Source of the DNA: Brevundimonas sp. UBA7506
GTDB taxonomy: Bacteria > Pseudomonadota > Alphaproteobacteria > Caulobacterales > Caulobacteraceae
Reading direction: 5' to 3'
DNA length: 64,000 nt
NCBI RefSeq assembly: GCF_002479495.1
Contig: NZ_DLNQ01000015.1
Span: 444,969-508,968, forward strand
Below the pieces are notes generated by a model. That model saw only the letters and a list, made by a program, of their open reading frames with translations, was not told where the DNA came from and ran no database searches. The first letter of the stretch is position 1. Each line of letters opens with the position of its first letter. The translations under genes were made by a program, and so were the position numbers. Shown here one piece after another: positions 16,034-26,553 of the stretch.

Positions 16034-16896
16034 TCAGACGTTGGGGGCGTTTGACGGATAGGAGCGGTCGCCCAACCACATGAGGCGCACACCGCCGCCG
16101 CCGCCGATACCGGCCCAGCCGCCGCCGGCGCCGAAGAGCCCGCCGTTCGCGCTATTGCCCGCCGACGCGCCTCCCGAGCCGCCGCCGCCGCCCTGTGCTG
16201 CGCCCGCGCCCGCGCCGCCGGTTCCATCAGCCCCTTTGCCGAGCAGGCCGACACCGCCTCCACCCCAGCCGCCGCCCTTGCCGCCGCCGCCGCCGCCAGA
16301 GTTGAGAGCCGCGTTTGCACCATTGAATCCCGACCACTGTCCGCCGTCGCCTCCTGCGCCTGCATATCCCGCCGCGCCGCCGCCGCCGCCGCCTTCCCCT
16401 GTCGTATCTTCCCCGGGGCCCCCGCGGCCTCCGGAATACGAGACAAAGGCGAGAGTGGCGTCGTAATCGCCGGACCTGACAAAGCCCGCGCCACCCTCCG
16501 CCCAAACCGGAGACGACGTGCCGATGACGCCGCCGGCGCCGCCGCCGCCGCGCATCAGATCGGTTGCGCCCCGACGGATGGCAGTCACCCCGCCGGTGAA
16601 CCCGCCCTGGTTGAGAACGGACCCAGCCGCTCCTCCAGCGCCAACGACAACAGTCAGGGTTTCTCCGGGCGTTACGATAAGGCAGCAGAAGGCCAGGCCG
16701 CCGCCTGCACCGCCGCCCGGACGGCGACCTGCAGAGACGTTGCTCGATCCCCCGCCGCCGCCGCCGCCGACGGTCAGAGCCCACAGGCGTGTCACGCCAG
16801 CGGGGACCACGAAGCTGTAGGTTCCAGGCGTGGTCCATTGCTGCTGGCCGGGAGCGGCGGCGCTTGATGCGCGGCCAATGATGGGCGAGACGCGCA

Positions 16897-16897
<1 letters not shown>
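16034..16897 (-). CDS. Glycine-rich tail fibre/adhesin
   Basis: This 287-residue protein has an N-terminal beta domain (WTTPGTYSFVVPAGVTRLWA) followed by a very glycine-rich body with many GGGGGG runs, typical of phage receptor-binding adhesins whose poly-Gly loops contact the host. It overlaps the collagen-like fibre gene by one base. The conserved opening suggests a capsid-distal adhesin module shared by many phages. Confidence 0.8.
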
Positions 16898-17907
<1,010 letters not shown>

Positions 17908-17921
17908 GGCTCAGCCTCCTG

Positions 17922-20900
17922 TCAGTTAGAGTCGGTGAGCTGGACGTCGACGACCACGGTCGCGGTCTGTCCGCCGAAGGAGACGATGGCCAGATAGATC
18001 GCCCGCGTGAGGCCGCCGGGCGCCACATCCCCAGAGAACGAGGCGAAGCGGCCGGTCTGGAAGAAGTCGACGTTGCCGCCGACCTCGTCCGTCTTCACCC
18101 AGCGCACAGTGGCGGACGAAGCACCGGGCCCGCTGACCACGATCTCGACGGTTCCGGTCGAGACAATGCCGCCGCCGGGCGCGGAACCCGAGGCGATGTC
18201 AGGGACCGCCACGGCGCTCAGGCCGCCACCGCCCGAGGGGAAGTCGTTGCCGCCGATGCGCGGGGCGTTGCGAGCCAGGTAGAAGTCGGCGTTGGCACGC
18301 GTCATGTCCGCGACGGCCACGCCAGCCGGGCCGAGCCACATCAGCATCTCGCCGCTGGCCCCGAACGGTCCGTTGGTCACCAGCCGTCGGCCGTCGCCGG
18401 TCAGGGTCTGCAGCGTGTCGCTGGCGTCTTCCCAGAAGGTGTTGTCGCCGAACCAGAGCTGGTCGGCCATCAGGGCGATGTCCGAGCCCGACGCCTGCGA
18501 GATGATCGACACCCGCGCCGGACGGCCGCCGCCCGCCGCCGCCTCCAGATCGAAGCGGGCGACGTTGTTCTGGCTCTCCAGATCGACGATGGCCTCGCTG
18601 TTCATCGTGACCGTCGACTGGACGCCCTCGACCTCTGCGACGAGGGCAGAGGTGGCCTCGGCGGCCGAATTAGCCGTGGCGACGGCCGTGGTCGCCCTGG
18701 TGTCCACGATGGCCAGGGCCTCGCCCAGACTGCTGACCTGCGTCGTCCGCGTCTCGGTCTCATTGCCCAGCGCCGTCGCCGTGGCGCGGGAGAAGTCATC
18801 GATCGCCGCCACCGACGCTTCCACGCCCGCGATCTGCAGCAGCCGCGCGGTGCTCTCGGCCTCGTCGGCGTCGCGCCGAACAACCCGCTCCTCTTCCAGC
18901 AGGGCGATCTGGTTAGCGTCCGCCAGTTCCAGGGTCTCGCGCGTGACCGCCAGCTTTTCGCTGACGTACTCGACGTTCTGGATGGTGAACTTCTTTTCCT
19001 TCTCGTCGCGGTTCCAGCGGTCCACCGCTTCCTTGATCAGGAGCGCGGCCTTGGCGCGGGCCTCGGCGCGGATGTCTTCCAGCGCCGGGGCGTCCGGAGC
19101 GATGTCCGCCGCCAGTTCGCTGGCCTTGGTCGGGCCGTAGTGCGTGCGCTCGCTGGGGACGCCCTTGAGCGAGAAGTAGGTGACGCCGACCCAGTACCAC
19201 TGGTTGGAGCGCAGGCCGCTGATCTGGACGCGGCTAGTCGTGGCGGGGCCATCGTAGGCCTGGGCCCACTCCAGAGTGTCGAACTCGACCTCGTCTTCAG
19301 GCAGCGGCTCGCCGTCCTCACCGAGCGGAGCCAGCACATACTCCACCAGCATCCGGCCGACGTTGTCGGGGGCGGTTCCCACCACGATCACGCCCGGCTG
19401 GCTGACGCCACCGTTCTCGCCGGGGCGCGGAGTGACGATCCATCCTTCGGGCGCGTCCGGCTTCGAGCCTGTCGAGGTCAGGCCCGGCGTCGTCGGCGGA
19501 TTGGCCGTTTGGCCCAGCGCCCATGGGTGCTTCCCGTCCGTCTCTGACCGCAGGTCCAGCGTGACAATCGTCGTGCCGGGATCGAACGTCCGCTTCAGGA
19601 CGATGAACTTCTGGCCGTTCAGGCCCAGCTCCGGCGCCTCGACCGTCAGGGCGTCCCCGGCGCGCAGCCCGAGCAGGTGCGGTTTGCAGGGAATGCTGGC
19701 GGTCAGGGTCTCGCGCGCATTGGCGATGTCATAGGCCGCCAGTTCCGCCGCCTGCTTGGCGCGGGTGACGAAGTTGTAGGCCACCTCTCGGGTGCGCGGT
19801 TCACCCCGGTCCTCATCGCAATAGACAGACGACGTGACCTCGCCGGCAGCGACCTGTTCGAACTTGTAGGTCTCGTCGCGATAGCGCGGGATGATGGTGT
19901 TGAAGCGGTCTCGGCGCGCCGCCATCACGCCCATGCGCACCGGCCCGACGATGTCCGCCGAGGTCAGGGTGTAGAGAGACGCGCGCGGCGCGTTGGTCAT
20001 GCAACTGATCTGCGCGCCGCGGTTCAGAGGAATGGCGCCACCAGCCTGCAACTGCGAGGCAAGGGTCTGCCACTTGTCGTCGACCGTGGTCCACTCGCCG
20101 CCTATGGTCCAGGCATTCGCGTCGGCGATATTGGCGCCCTCGATGAAGGCCCCGATGTCGATGGCTTCGTCCGGCGCACCGACGCCAGCTAGCCGCTTCG
20201 ACCGGTCAATAGTGCCGTCCGGATTCAGTTTGTGGTGGCCGCGAACCCAGGCTAGCGCGTGGATATGCGCGCGATCGCTGAAGGCCCAGGTGCGCCAGTC
20301 GTCGCGGCGCTGGGGGCCGAGGCCACCCGGATAGGTGCTGTCGTATCGCGGATCCCAGACCTTCTGGCCCAGCAGGTACCAGAGCGGGCGAGGAACCCCG
20401 CTCTCATAGCTGGCGCGCTTGGAGTTGTTGCGCATCGTCCAGAACGAAAGGGCGTAACCCGAGGTCCGGTGCGCCGCCGTCCACGGCGGATCCATCGCAG
20501 GCGTGCCTTGCGCCTGGCCGGTCGGCGGCCCGAGCGTCCCGTCTGTGGGCAGACCCAGCTTGTAGGTCATCCACATCTTGTCTTTGTATGGCTCGATGTT
20601 CGCCGCCATGCCCTGGGGGCCGGGGAAGGTGACGAAGTTGCCGTTGGCCGAGAAGGCTTCGACCGACTGGATGGGGCCGAGCGACAGCACGGTCGCGAAC
20701 GACAGGAACAGGTTCTCCTTCCCCCAGGACCGCATGTGGATCTGGCGGCCCGCCGTGCCGAAGCGCCCCATGACGCCGCCGATCGGGGCGGCAGGATCGG
20801 CCTTGAATGCGGTCGGCGATCCGCCGGAGCCGGTCTTGGGTTGGAGCAGGGCCGACGCCAACGCCGAGGCGCCCATGAGTGCGCCGGTCTTGAGCGCGCC

Positions 20901-21032
20901 GCCGGCGAGGGCAATGGCGGCGCCTTCCCCCAGCATGCCCACCATGGGCGCGGCCAGCATTCCGGTCAGGGCGGCGGCAGCGCCTCCCACCCAGGTGACG
21001 GCGGCGGCGACGGCAGGCACGACGAAAGGCAT
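17922..21032 (-). CDS. Tail tip / host-specificity protein J-like
   Basis: This 1036-residue protein has a hydrophobic Ala/Gly-rich N-terminus, a large central domain, a fibronectin-III-like section (about 500-610), and a long coiled coil (about 640-790, EAEARAKAALLIKEAV to TTQVSSLGEAL) before a C-terminal beta domain. This is the layout of central tail-tip proteins of long-tailed phages. It comes straight after the NlpC-like hydrolase, the standard order in siphoviruses. The assignment rests on size, order and architecture. Confidence 0.8.
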   Translation of the reverse strand: MPFVVPAVAAAVTWVGGAAAALTGMLAAPMVGMLGEGAAIALAGGALKTGALMGASALASALLQPKTGSGGSPTAFKADPAAPIGGVMGRFGTAGRQIHMRSWGKENLFLSFATVLSLGPIQSVEAFSANGNFVTFPGPQGMAANIEPYKDKMWMTYKLGLPTDGTLGPPTGQAQGTPAMDPPWTAAHRTSGYALSFWTMRNNSKRASYESGVPRPLWYLLGQKVWDPRYDSTYPGGLGPQRRDDWRTWAFSDRAHIHALAWVRGHHKLNPDGTIDRSKRLAGVGAPDEAIDIGAFIEGANIADANAWTIGGEWTTVDDKWQTLASQLQAGGAIPLNRGAQISCMTNAPRASLYTLTSADIVGPVRMGVMAARRDRFNTIIPRYRDETYKFEQVAAGEVTSSVYCDEDRGEPRTREVAYNFVTRAKQAAELAAYDIANARETLTASIPCKPHLLGLRAGDALTVEAPELGLNGQKFIVLKRTFDPGTTIVTLDLRSETDGKHPWALGQTANPPTTPGLTSTGSKPDAPEGWIVTPRPGENGGVSQPGVIVVGTAPDNVGRMLVEYVLAPLGEDGEPLPEDEVEFDTLEWAQAYDGPATTSRVQISGLRSNQWYWVGVTYFSLKGVPSERTHYGPTKASELAADIAPDAPALEDIRAEARAKAALLIKEAVDRWNRDEKEKKFTIQNVEYVSEKLAVTRETLELADANQIALLEEERVVRRDADEAESTARLLQIAGVEASVAAIDDFSRATATALGNETETRTTQVSSLGEALAIVDTRATTAVATANSAAEATSALVAEVEGVQSTVTMNSEAIVDLESQNNVARFDLEAAAGGGRPARVSIISQASGSDIALMADQLWFGDNTFWEDASDTLQTLTGDGRRLVTNGPFGASGEMLMWLGPAGVAVADMTRANADFYLARNAPRIGGNDFPSGGGGLSAVAVPDIASGSAPGGGIVSTGTVEIVVSGPGASSATVRWVKTDEVGGNVDFFQTGRFASFSGDVAPGGLTRAIYLAIVSFGGQTATVVVDVQLTDSN

Positions 21033-21454
21033 CAGATCGACCTCCAGGCCGCGACGTATTCAAGGGGCTGGATGACGGTGCAGACGCCGGACGACGCCCA
21101 GAAGCCGAGGGCGCGGCCGTTGCCGATGGCGACGCAAAGCGCGACGCCGTCCTCGCCTTGCAGCGCCAGTATGTCGCCGGGCAGGGCCGTGGCCGGCGCG
21201 ATGCGCGGCAGGCCGAGGCCGTCCACCGCGTCCTCAAGGTTCGAATAGCCCAGCGTCATGAGGGCGCGACGGGCGCCGAGGGCAGATCGATAGGCGCCGG
21301 CCTTCAGCAGCGAGGCCTTCACCCCCAGCTTGCGCAGGCAGAAGGCGGCCATCCGTGCACAATCGTCCCTGCCGTAGGCCAGAGGCTTGCCCTCGAACCG
21401 CTTGATCGTCGCTTCAACGGCCGCGACGCGGCGCACCATCACGTGAGCCGCCAT
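21032..21454 (-). CDS. NlpC/P60-like tail tip peptidase (DUF6950 type)
   Basis: This 140-residue protein contains YGRDDCARMAAFCLRKLG with the nucleophile Cys in a DDC motif and a later GDILAL-type segment, as in NlpC/P60-like tail-tip peptidases (DUF6950). It would cut stem peptides during DNA entry. It is flanked by one- and four-base overlaps with the neighbouring tail genes. An upstream in-frame extension overlaps the previous gene and was not used. Confidence 0.75.
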   Translation of the reverse strand: MAAHVMVRRVAAVEATIKRFEGKPLAYGRDDCARMAAFCLRKLGVKASLLKAGAYRSALGARRALMTLGYSNLEDAVDGLGLPRIAPATALPGDILALQGEDGVALCVAIGNGRALGFWASSGVCTVIQPLEYVAAWRSI

Positions 21455-22155
21455 CAGTATTGGTCCATCTGGACGTCGCGCGATCCGCCGCCCCCGCCAC
21501 CATATCCCCCGCCGCCGCCCATGCCGGGCGCGGTGCCGGTGCCCGGCTGTCCGCCGATCACATCGGTGACGATGTAGGGGCGCGGCCCGTCGTACCCCCA
21601 CGGCTCTTCGCGCTGGATCTGGGTCACGAACTCGAACCCCTTCTCTCCCGGCCAGATGGACTGGTGGAAGGTGTTGTTCAGGCGCTGGCCCTCCGACTGT
21701 TCGAACAGGCGCTCCCAGGCCGAGGCCACGTCGAAGGTGATGATGGTCGCAGTCTCCGATGCATCGACCTCTGCCGTGTCCAGCTCGCCGAGAAACAGCA
21801 ACTCAGGCTCGCCGATCAGCAGGCCTGTGGACGGCTCGACCGCGCCGAACCAGATCTTCACCGCGGCGCCCTGGTTCGCAGGCGAGGTGATGTCGGCCAG
21901 CGCCGGCAAAGATGCGGGCAGGAAGGTGAAACGGATGGTCGGCGCCTCGGTGCCCACCTGTTCCGACGCGCTTTCGATGGCATCGAGCACGCCATAGACC
22001 GCGTCCTCGCCGTTGTAGGTCTCGCCCGCGAACACGACCTGGCCCGCGCCGTCCGTCACGCGGATCGCGTGGCCGGGCAGGTCCACAGCGACGAGCAGGC
22101 ATACGAGCGGCGCCGCACCTTTCAGCGCGGCGTCCAGGGACGCGTTCAGGGACAT
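21454..22155 (-). CDS. Tail protein (DUF2163-like, distal hub)
   Basis: This 233-residue protein (LVAVDLPGHAIRVTDGAGQV, FLGELDTAEVDASETATIITFDV) resembles phage and GTA tail proteins encoded between the distal tail protein and NlpC hydrolase. The C-terminus is a glycine-rich tail ending RDVQMDQY. A one-base overlap couples it to the next gene. Confidence 0.65.
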   Translation of the reverse strand: MSLNASLDAALKGAAPLVCLLVAVDLPGHAIRVTDGAGQVVFAGETYNGEDAVYGVLDAIESASEQVGTEAPTIRFTFLPASLPALADITSPANQGAAVKIWFGAVEPSTGLLIGEPELLFLGELDTAEVDASETATIITFDVASAWERLFEQSEGQRLNNTFHQSIWPGEKGFEFVTQIQREEPWGYDGPRPYIVTDVIGGQPGTGTAPGMGGGGGYGGGGGGSRDVQMDQY

Positions 22156-22159
22156 GAAG

Positions 22160-22756
22160 CTACTCGCGTTCGGTGATGCGGAACGACACTGAGATGGCGC
22201 CGATGGAGCGCACCTCGCGTTCGACGACGTCCTGTACGAAGCCTTCCAGCTTCGGCTCGGCCAACTCCACGACGGCGTTGTCCGGCGGCGATCGGCGGAT
22301 CATGGGCCAGATCGGCAGCGCTGCCTGACCAGAGCCGTTGGCGATCACTTCAGCCGTCGTCAGATAGGCGAAGCGACGACCGCTCGCGATCACCGACAGC
22401 CATTTCCCCTTGGGGATGACGACGCCGGGGGTCAGGCCATCGACGTTCAGGGTCTCGCCCTGCTGGTTGCTGCCGAGAACCAGGGGGACGCCATAGTCGC
22501 CGGGTGGAACCTTGGGCTCGGGGATGGCTATGACTGCCCCCTCGGTGCGGGCCCGCAACAGGTCGACGACCAGCCCGGGCCCACATCCGCCAGAGGCGAT
22601 GGCCGGAACCTGCACCTCGATCGCGCTGCGGTCACCCAGCCGGCGGATCATCGTGTCGGGCCCGCCGCCGTGCGTCGGCGACATCGACCGCGCCCGGGAG
22701 ACTTCGCGGACGAAGTACTGGGTCCCGCGGGGCAGGGTTCCGAGATCAACAGCCAT
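22160..22756 (-). CDS. Distal tail protein
   Basis: This 198-residue beta-rich protein (GTLPRGTQYFVREVSRARSM, PGVVIPKGKWLSVIASGRRF) lies between the tape measure and hub genes, where the distal tail protein is expected. No strong family name can be given from sequence alone. Confidence 0.55.
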   Translation of the reverse strand: MAVDLGTLPRGTQYFVREVSRARSMSPTHGGGPDTMIRRLGDRSAIEVQVPAIASGGCGPGLVVDLLRARTEGAVIAIPEPKVPPGDYGVPLVLGSNQQGETLNVDGLTPGVVIPKGKWLSVIASGRRFAYLTTAEVIANGSGQAALPIWPMIRRSPPDNAVVELAEPKLEGFVQDVVEREVRSIGAISVSFRITERE

Positions 22757-25215
22757 CAGACGAACCTCTGTCGAGCGCGGCGCCCTGCTGTATGCTGTTC
22801 GGCGCGGTTGGCGGCGATGGCCGTCAAGGTGCCGCGCGCAGCGGCCTCGTAAGCGATCTGTCGAATGGCCTCGTCGCCGTTGGCGCCGTCCAGATCGATG
22901 CTAACCCTCAGTTCCTGAGGGCGAGCGCCTGCCTGTTGAACTCGACTCATTGCGGCGTTTACGCTCGGGATGATCGTGCCGCTCGTGTTGGGCACGAAAA
23001 CCTCTGGTCGCCGCTCGCCGATCAGGACTGGAAAACCCGCCGTGGCGCTGCGTCCGGTCGCCGCCTTGCGTCCTCCGGTGAACATTGAGGCGAAAGCGGA
23101 CAGCCAGTTCGCGCCGCCGCTGCCAGCACCCTTGCCCATCTGCGAGAACAGCGACGAAAGCAGGTCTTCAACCCCGTCCCAGGCCGCATCCTTGAAACGA
23201 CGCCCGGCCTCTTCCCAGATATTGTCCGACCGAAGAACCGAGACGATGTTCGAGGCAATGGTTCGCCCATCCTCAGCGGCGGCCAGAGTGTCGAACTCGC
23301 CCCCAGCCATGGCCCGCGCTTCGGCTTCAGACGCGGCCAGCTTCAGACGCAAGATTTCGAGCGTCCGCTCCTCGATGAAGAGGCGGCGCTCGGCGTTCTT
23401 GATGGCGCCGTCCGCGCCGCTGATCCGCGCCAGTTCCGCCTCATAGCCGAGGCGGTCCATGAGTTGGTCGTTCAGAAGCTGCGCGTAGTCCGCATCGCGC
23501 TCCATCTGACGGCGTCGGCCTTCCAAAATGTCGTCGATCTGCTTTTCAGCCTTCTCGCGCTCCTCGGCGGCCATCTCGGCGGCATTGATGTAGGACAGGT
23601 GCTCGATGGCGCGGGCGCGAGCGTCGGTGTAGCCAGCGGCCTCGTACTGCGCCGTCATCTGGACCAGTGTCTGGCGCTCTTCTGCCGCCTTGATCGACGC
23701 TTCGTTGCCCGAGACGCGGGCGATGTCGATGGCGCGTTGGAGGGAGAGGGCTTCCTGGGCCTCGGCGCGGCGCGCTGCTGCAGCGGCTTCCGCCTTGGCG
23801 CGGCCTGCACCTGAAGCGCCAGCGCCACCGACTGGTGCCTGCTGATCTGATGAAAGGGTAAACCCGCCAAGTGCGGACTGGATCTCAGTGGCGGCCTTCT
23901 GGGCCTCGGTCGCGGCAGCGGTAGGAGCGGCAGAGGCAAGGGCCGACTGACCAGCCTTCCGGCTGGTCTCGACGCGCTGCAGGTAGGCTTGCTGGCGCTG
24001 CGCCTCGGCCACATTCCCCTCGCGCGTCAGGCGGGCGATAGACTGGCGAACACGAGCCTCTTCGCGAAGCTGAGCGTTGACACGCTCTTGGCCTTGCAGG
24101 GCCTTCTGGTTGGTGTCACCGCCGAGCGAGATCACGGCGGAACCGGCCGCGACAACAGGCAGCGCCCGCGCCGCAGCACCGGCTACAGCACCAGCTCCGG
24201 CAGCAACGCCTGCGCCGGCTGACGTGGCCCCGATCCCGGCAATGGCGACCCGTGCGGCAACGGCGGCTTTGACTAGGTTGCTGAGGCCGGTGATCACCAT
24301 GGCGATGGGACCAGCGGCGGCGACCAGACCCAGCAGCGAGAGCCCGGCGATCTGCACGCCGGACGGGAGATCGTTGAAGGCTTTCAGGGCGTCAGTGGCC
24401 CATGTCAGCACCTCGCCAGCGATCGGCAGAAACTGGTCGCCGAACATTTCAGCCTGTTCTTGGAACGCGACTGTTGCTCGCTTTTCCTTCTCTGCGAGAC
24501 CATCAGCCTCACGCGCCACCTGCCCTTGCGCCTCGGCCGACTGGCGCATGATGATGTTGGCGCGCGCGATGGACTTGGCGGCCTCCGATGCGTTGGTCGC
24601 GTTGCCCTTGAAGCCGAGGGCCAGGAGCTCGGCCTTCACAGCGGTCTCGTTGACGACGATGCCGAAGCGCTTCAGCGGCTCGGTTTCGCCGGTGATGCCC
24701 GAGATCACCGCGCGGAAAGCATCGGCGTCCGACACGTCGCGGAAGGCGGCGATGTCAAGCGACCGGCGCTGCAACTGATCGACGATTGACAGCGACTGCT
24801 GCGCATCCACGCCGAGAGCGGTCAGGACTGACCTGAGCTGCGTGAAGTTGTCCTTGATGTCGGTTTCGAGCCGGCCAAACTCGGTCGCGATGCCAGAGGC
24901 GGCGAGGGCAGCCTCCTTCGGCATATCGCGGAAAGTCTGTTCGAAGGCACCGCTGACCGCTTCTGCGCGACGCGCGGCCTGATAGGACATGGCCGTGATG
25001 GCGCCGAGCGCGACGGTCGCAGCCAGTTGAACCGGCCGCGCGAAGTTGCCCGCCTCGCGTCCGAGGTTCGCGAGGTTCTTGTCGAGCTGGCGCTGACGGC
25101 GTTCGATGGCGTCGGCCGTTTTGTCGAAGGTCCGCTGGCCCTGCGCGAGCGACTTCTCCATGCGGCGAATGTCGGCGCTCATCGTGAGGACGAGGCTTTC
25201 GATGTCTCGGGCCAT
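22756..25215 (-). CDS. Tape measure protein
   Basis: This 819-residue protein begins MARDIESLVLTMSADIRRME, has long coiled coils (30-110, 430-640), hydrophobic segments around 290-340, and ends with FPVLIGERRPEVFVPNTSGT, a stretch common near the end of tape measures. Its length predicts a tail of about 120 nm by the usual 1.5 angstrom per residue rule. It assembles with the tail chaperones encoded just upstream. Confidence 0.9.
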   Translation of the reverse strand: MARDIESLVLTMSADIRRMEKSLAQGQRTFDKTADAIERRQRQLDKNLANLGREAGNFARPVQLAATVALGAITAMSYQAARRAEAVSGAFEQTFRDMPKEAALAASGIATEFGRLETDIKDNFTQLRSVLTALGVDAQQSLSIVDQLQRRSLDIAAFRDVSDADAFRAVISGITGETEPLKRFGIVVNETAVKAELLALGFKGNATNASEAAKSIARANIIMRQSAEAQGQVAREADGLAEKEKRATVAFQEQAEMFGDQFLPIAGEVLTWATDALKAFNDLPSGVQIAGLSLLGLVAAAGPIAMVITGLSNLVKAAVAARVAIAGIGATSAGAGVAAGAGAVAGAAARALPVVAAGSAVISLGGDTNQKALQGQERVNAQLREEARVRQSIARLTREGNVAEAQRQQAYLQRVETSRKAGQSALASAAPTAAATEAQKAATEIQSALGGFTLSSDQQAPVGGAGASGAGRAKAEAAAAARRAEAQEALSLQRAIDIARVSGNEASIKAAEERQTLVQMTAQYEAAGYTDARARAIEHLSYINAAEMAAEEREKAEKQIDDILEGRRRQMERDADYAQLLNDQLMDRLGYEAELARISGADGAIKNAERRLFIEERTLEILRLKLAASEAEARAMAGGEFDTLAAAEDGRTIASNIVSVLRSDNIWEEAGRRFKDAAWDGVEDLLSSLFSQMGKGAGSGGANWLSAFASMFTGGRKAATGRSATAGFPVLIGERRPEVFVPNTSGTIIPSVNAAMSRVQQAGARPQELRVSIDLDGANGDEAIRQIAYEAAARGTLTAIAANRAEQHTAGRRARQRFV

Positions 25216-25267
25216 GTTGCCTCACGGTTGCGCAGCGAATAGCGTCCCGACGCAGGGAGAGTGCGGG

Positions 25268-25483
25268 ATGCGAACAATGGGACGTGTGTTGGTGGGGATC
25301 GGCGTCGCGCTGACGCTGTGGGCGTTCTTCATGCCCGTCGCGGTGATCGAACCACTGTCTGGCGATGTGATCGCCAACAATGACCTGCTGAACCAGCGCC
25401 TGCTGTTCGCCCTAACTGGAGGCGGAACCTTCGTTGGCGGTTGGCTCGCGATGATCCTCGACGCTCTGCAGAAGCGACCCTAG
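25268..25483 (+). CDS. Small two-TM membrane protein on the opposite strand
   Basis: This 71-residue protein starts with an AGGGAGA RBS region and has two hydrophobic helices (VLVGIGVALTLWAFFMPVAV and FALTGGGTFVGGWLAMILDA). It is the only plus-strand gene inside the tail module, wedged between the tape measure and the chaperone, and its stop overlaps the stop of the chaperone frame. This is the position and polarity of a lysogenic-conversion 'moron'. The function is unknown; superinfection exclusion is possible. Confidence 0.65.
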   Translation: MRTMGRVLVGIGVALTLWAFFMPVAVIEPLSGDVIANNDLLNQRLLFALTGGGTFVGGWLAMILDALQKRP

Positions 25484-26039
25484 GCGTATTTCACCATCAG
25501 GGCGTCGTGCTCCTCTTCCGAGAGGCTTGACGGCTTCTGATCGGCTCCCGGCTGCGCGCTCGCCCATCCGGTGACGGCCGCCGCGTATTCCCAGAGCGAC
25601 AGGTTATCTACTTCGCGCGGGCTGTACCCGACGACGGCGCCTGTGCCGTAGATGCTGGCGTAGCGGATTTTGCTGCGCGGGAGCGCTTCTTCTGCGGCGC
25701 CCCCGCCTGAGGCTCCCCCAGGCTCTCGTCCTCCACGCCGATGATCGAGGCGGCGACGATGGACTGCGCCAGGGCGACGTGAGGGAAGACCGGTGTGTCG
25801 TCGAAATAGGACTGCACCAGCTTGGTCGCGGAGTGCTGATCAGTCCCGCCGCCGATCAGGCCCTGCAGGATGGCCTCGCGGACGTCATCAATGCGCCAGT
25901 TGCTGGCGGCATAGCGCTGCAGCAACTCCATCGGACCGGCGTCCGTCTTCTCCTGCAACGCCCGAAGGCGCCCGAGGGGAAGCCGGAACAGCCGATCTTC
26001 GCCCCCGAACGCCAGGGTGACTTCCGCCGAACGGCTCAT
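25480..26039 (-). CDS. Tail assembly chaperone, -1 frameshift product (GT-like)
   Basis: In the -1 frame relative to the upstream chaperone gene an extension encodes YASIYGTGAVVGYSPREVDN, LSLWEYAAAVTGWASAQPGA and SLSEEEHDALMVKYA, matching short tail assembly chaperones. This frame has no ATG, GTG or TTG start before its last codons and overlaps the 3' part of the chaperone gene (25608-25680 and beyond). It is therefore best read as a frameshifted fusion, like G-GT of lambda. Candidate slip sites are an A4 run (25668-25671) and two G5 runs (25700-25704, 25715-25719) on the coding strand. Confidence 0.7.
25608..26039 (-). CDS. GTA-gp10-like tail assembly chaperone (G-like)
   Basis: This 143-residue protein begins MSRSAEVTLAFGGEDRLFRL and matches the 'gene transfer agent family' GTA-gp10 group between tail tube and tape measure. 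The last 30 residues are low-complexity (KKRSRAAKSATPASTAQAPS), the usual linker before a frameshifted extension. The start overlaps the stop of the tail tube gene (TAATG). Confidence 0.8.
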   Translation of the reverse strand: MSRSAEVTLAFGGEDRLFRLPLGRLRALQEKTDAGPMELLQRYAASNWRIDDVREAILQGLIGGGTDQHSATKLVQSYFDDTPVFPHVALAQSIVAASIIGVEDESLGEPQAGAPQKKRSRAAKSATPASTAQAPSSGTARAK

Positions 26040-26509
26040 TAAGCGCCGCCGACGTTCGCGCCGAAGGTCGCCGCAACGATGCCGTCGGAGGCCAGGGTCA
26101 TGGTCGAGTTGACCTTCTCGCCCCGATTCCCGTTCAGATCGAACTGGGTCAGGTGGAAGGCGCCGGCGAAGGTGATGACGTTGCCCACCGTGTCGTCGTC
26201 CAGGATGATCTGGCAGTTCTTGGACTCTTCGTTCTTCCACCAGTCCCACAGCTTCTTCACGTCCGACTTGTCGGACATGCCGCCGCCGGTGAAGTCGACC
26301 GACAGGGACTGCTTCTCACGCGCGGTGAAGGCTATGGCCTCCAGATCGGCGCAGTCGGGGATGGTGGCGTCATTGGTCTGGGCGTTGAAGGTGATCCCGC
26401 GCTCGGCGTTGATCGTGCAGAGGGCGGTGAAGACCTCCGGACCCGGCGTCGCGCCGTCGCCAACCTTGAGCACGAGCTTGACCCCGCGCGTGTACTTAAC
26501 AGCGGCCAT
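26039..26509 (-). CDS. Major tail tube protein
   Basis: This 156-residue beta-rich protein (GVKLVLKVGDGATPGPEVFT, VDFTGGGMSDKSDVKKLWDW, GNRGEKVNSTMTLASDG) matches the TP901-1/GTA-type major tail protein family. It lies between the DUF3168 tail completion gene and the chaperone, as expected. A purine-rich RBS precedes it. Confidence 0.85.
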   Translation of the reverse strand: MAAVKYTRGVKLVLKVGDGATPGPEVFTALCTINAERGITFNAQTNDATIPDCADLEAIAFTAREKQSLSVDFTGGGMSDKSDVKKLWDWWKNEESKNCQIILDDDTVGNVITFAGAFHLTQFDLNGNRGEKVNSTMTLASDGIVAATFGANVGGA

Positions 26510-26553
26510 CGCGGCCTCCTTTGATGAGAAGCCGCGCGAGGCGGCGGGGTCTG

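Noticed and set aside
16080..16466. Proline-rich frame opposite the glycine-rich fibre
   Set aside because: Poly-Pro is the expected antisense of GGC/GCC repeats; no start signals.
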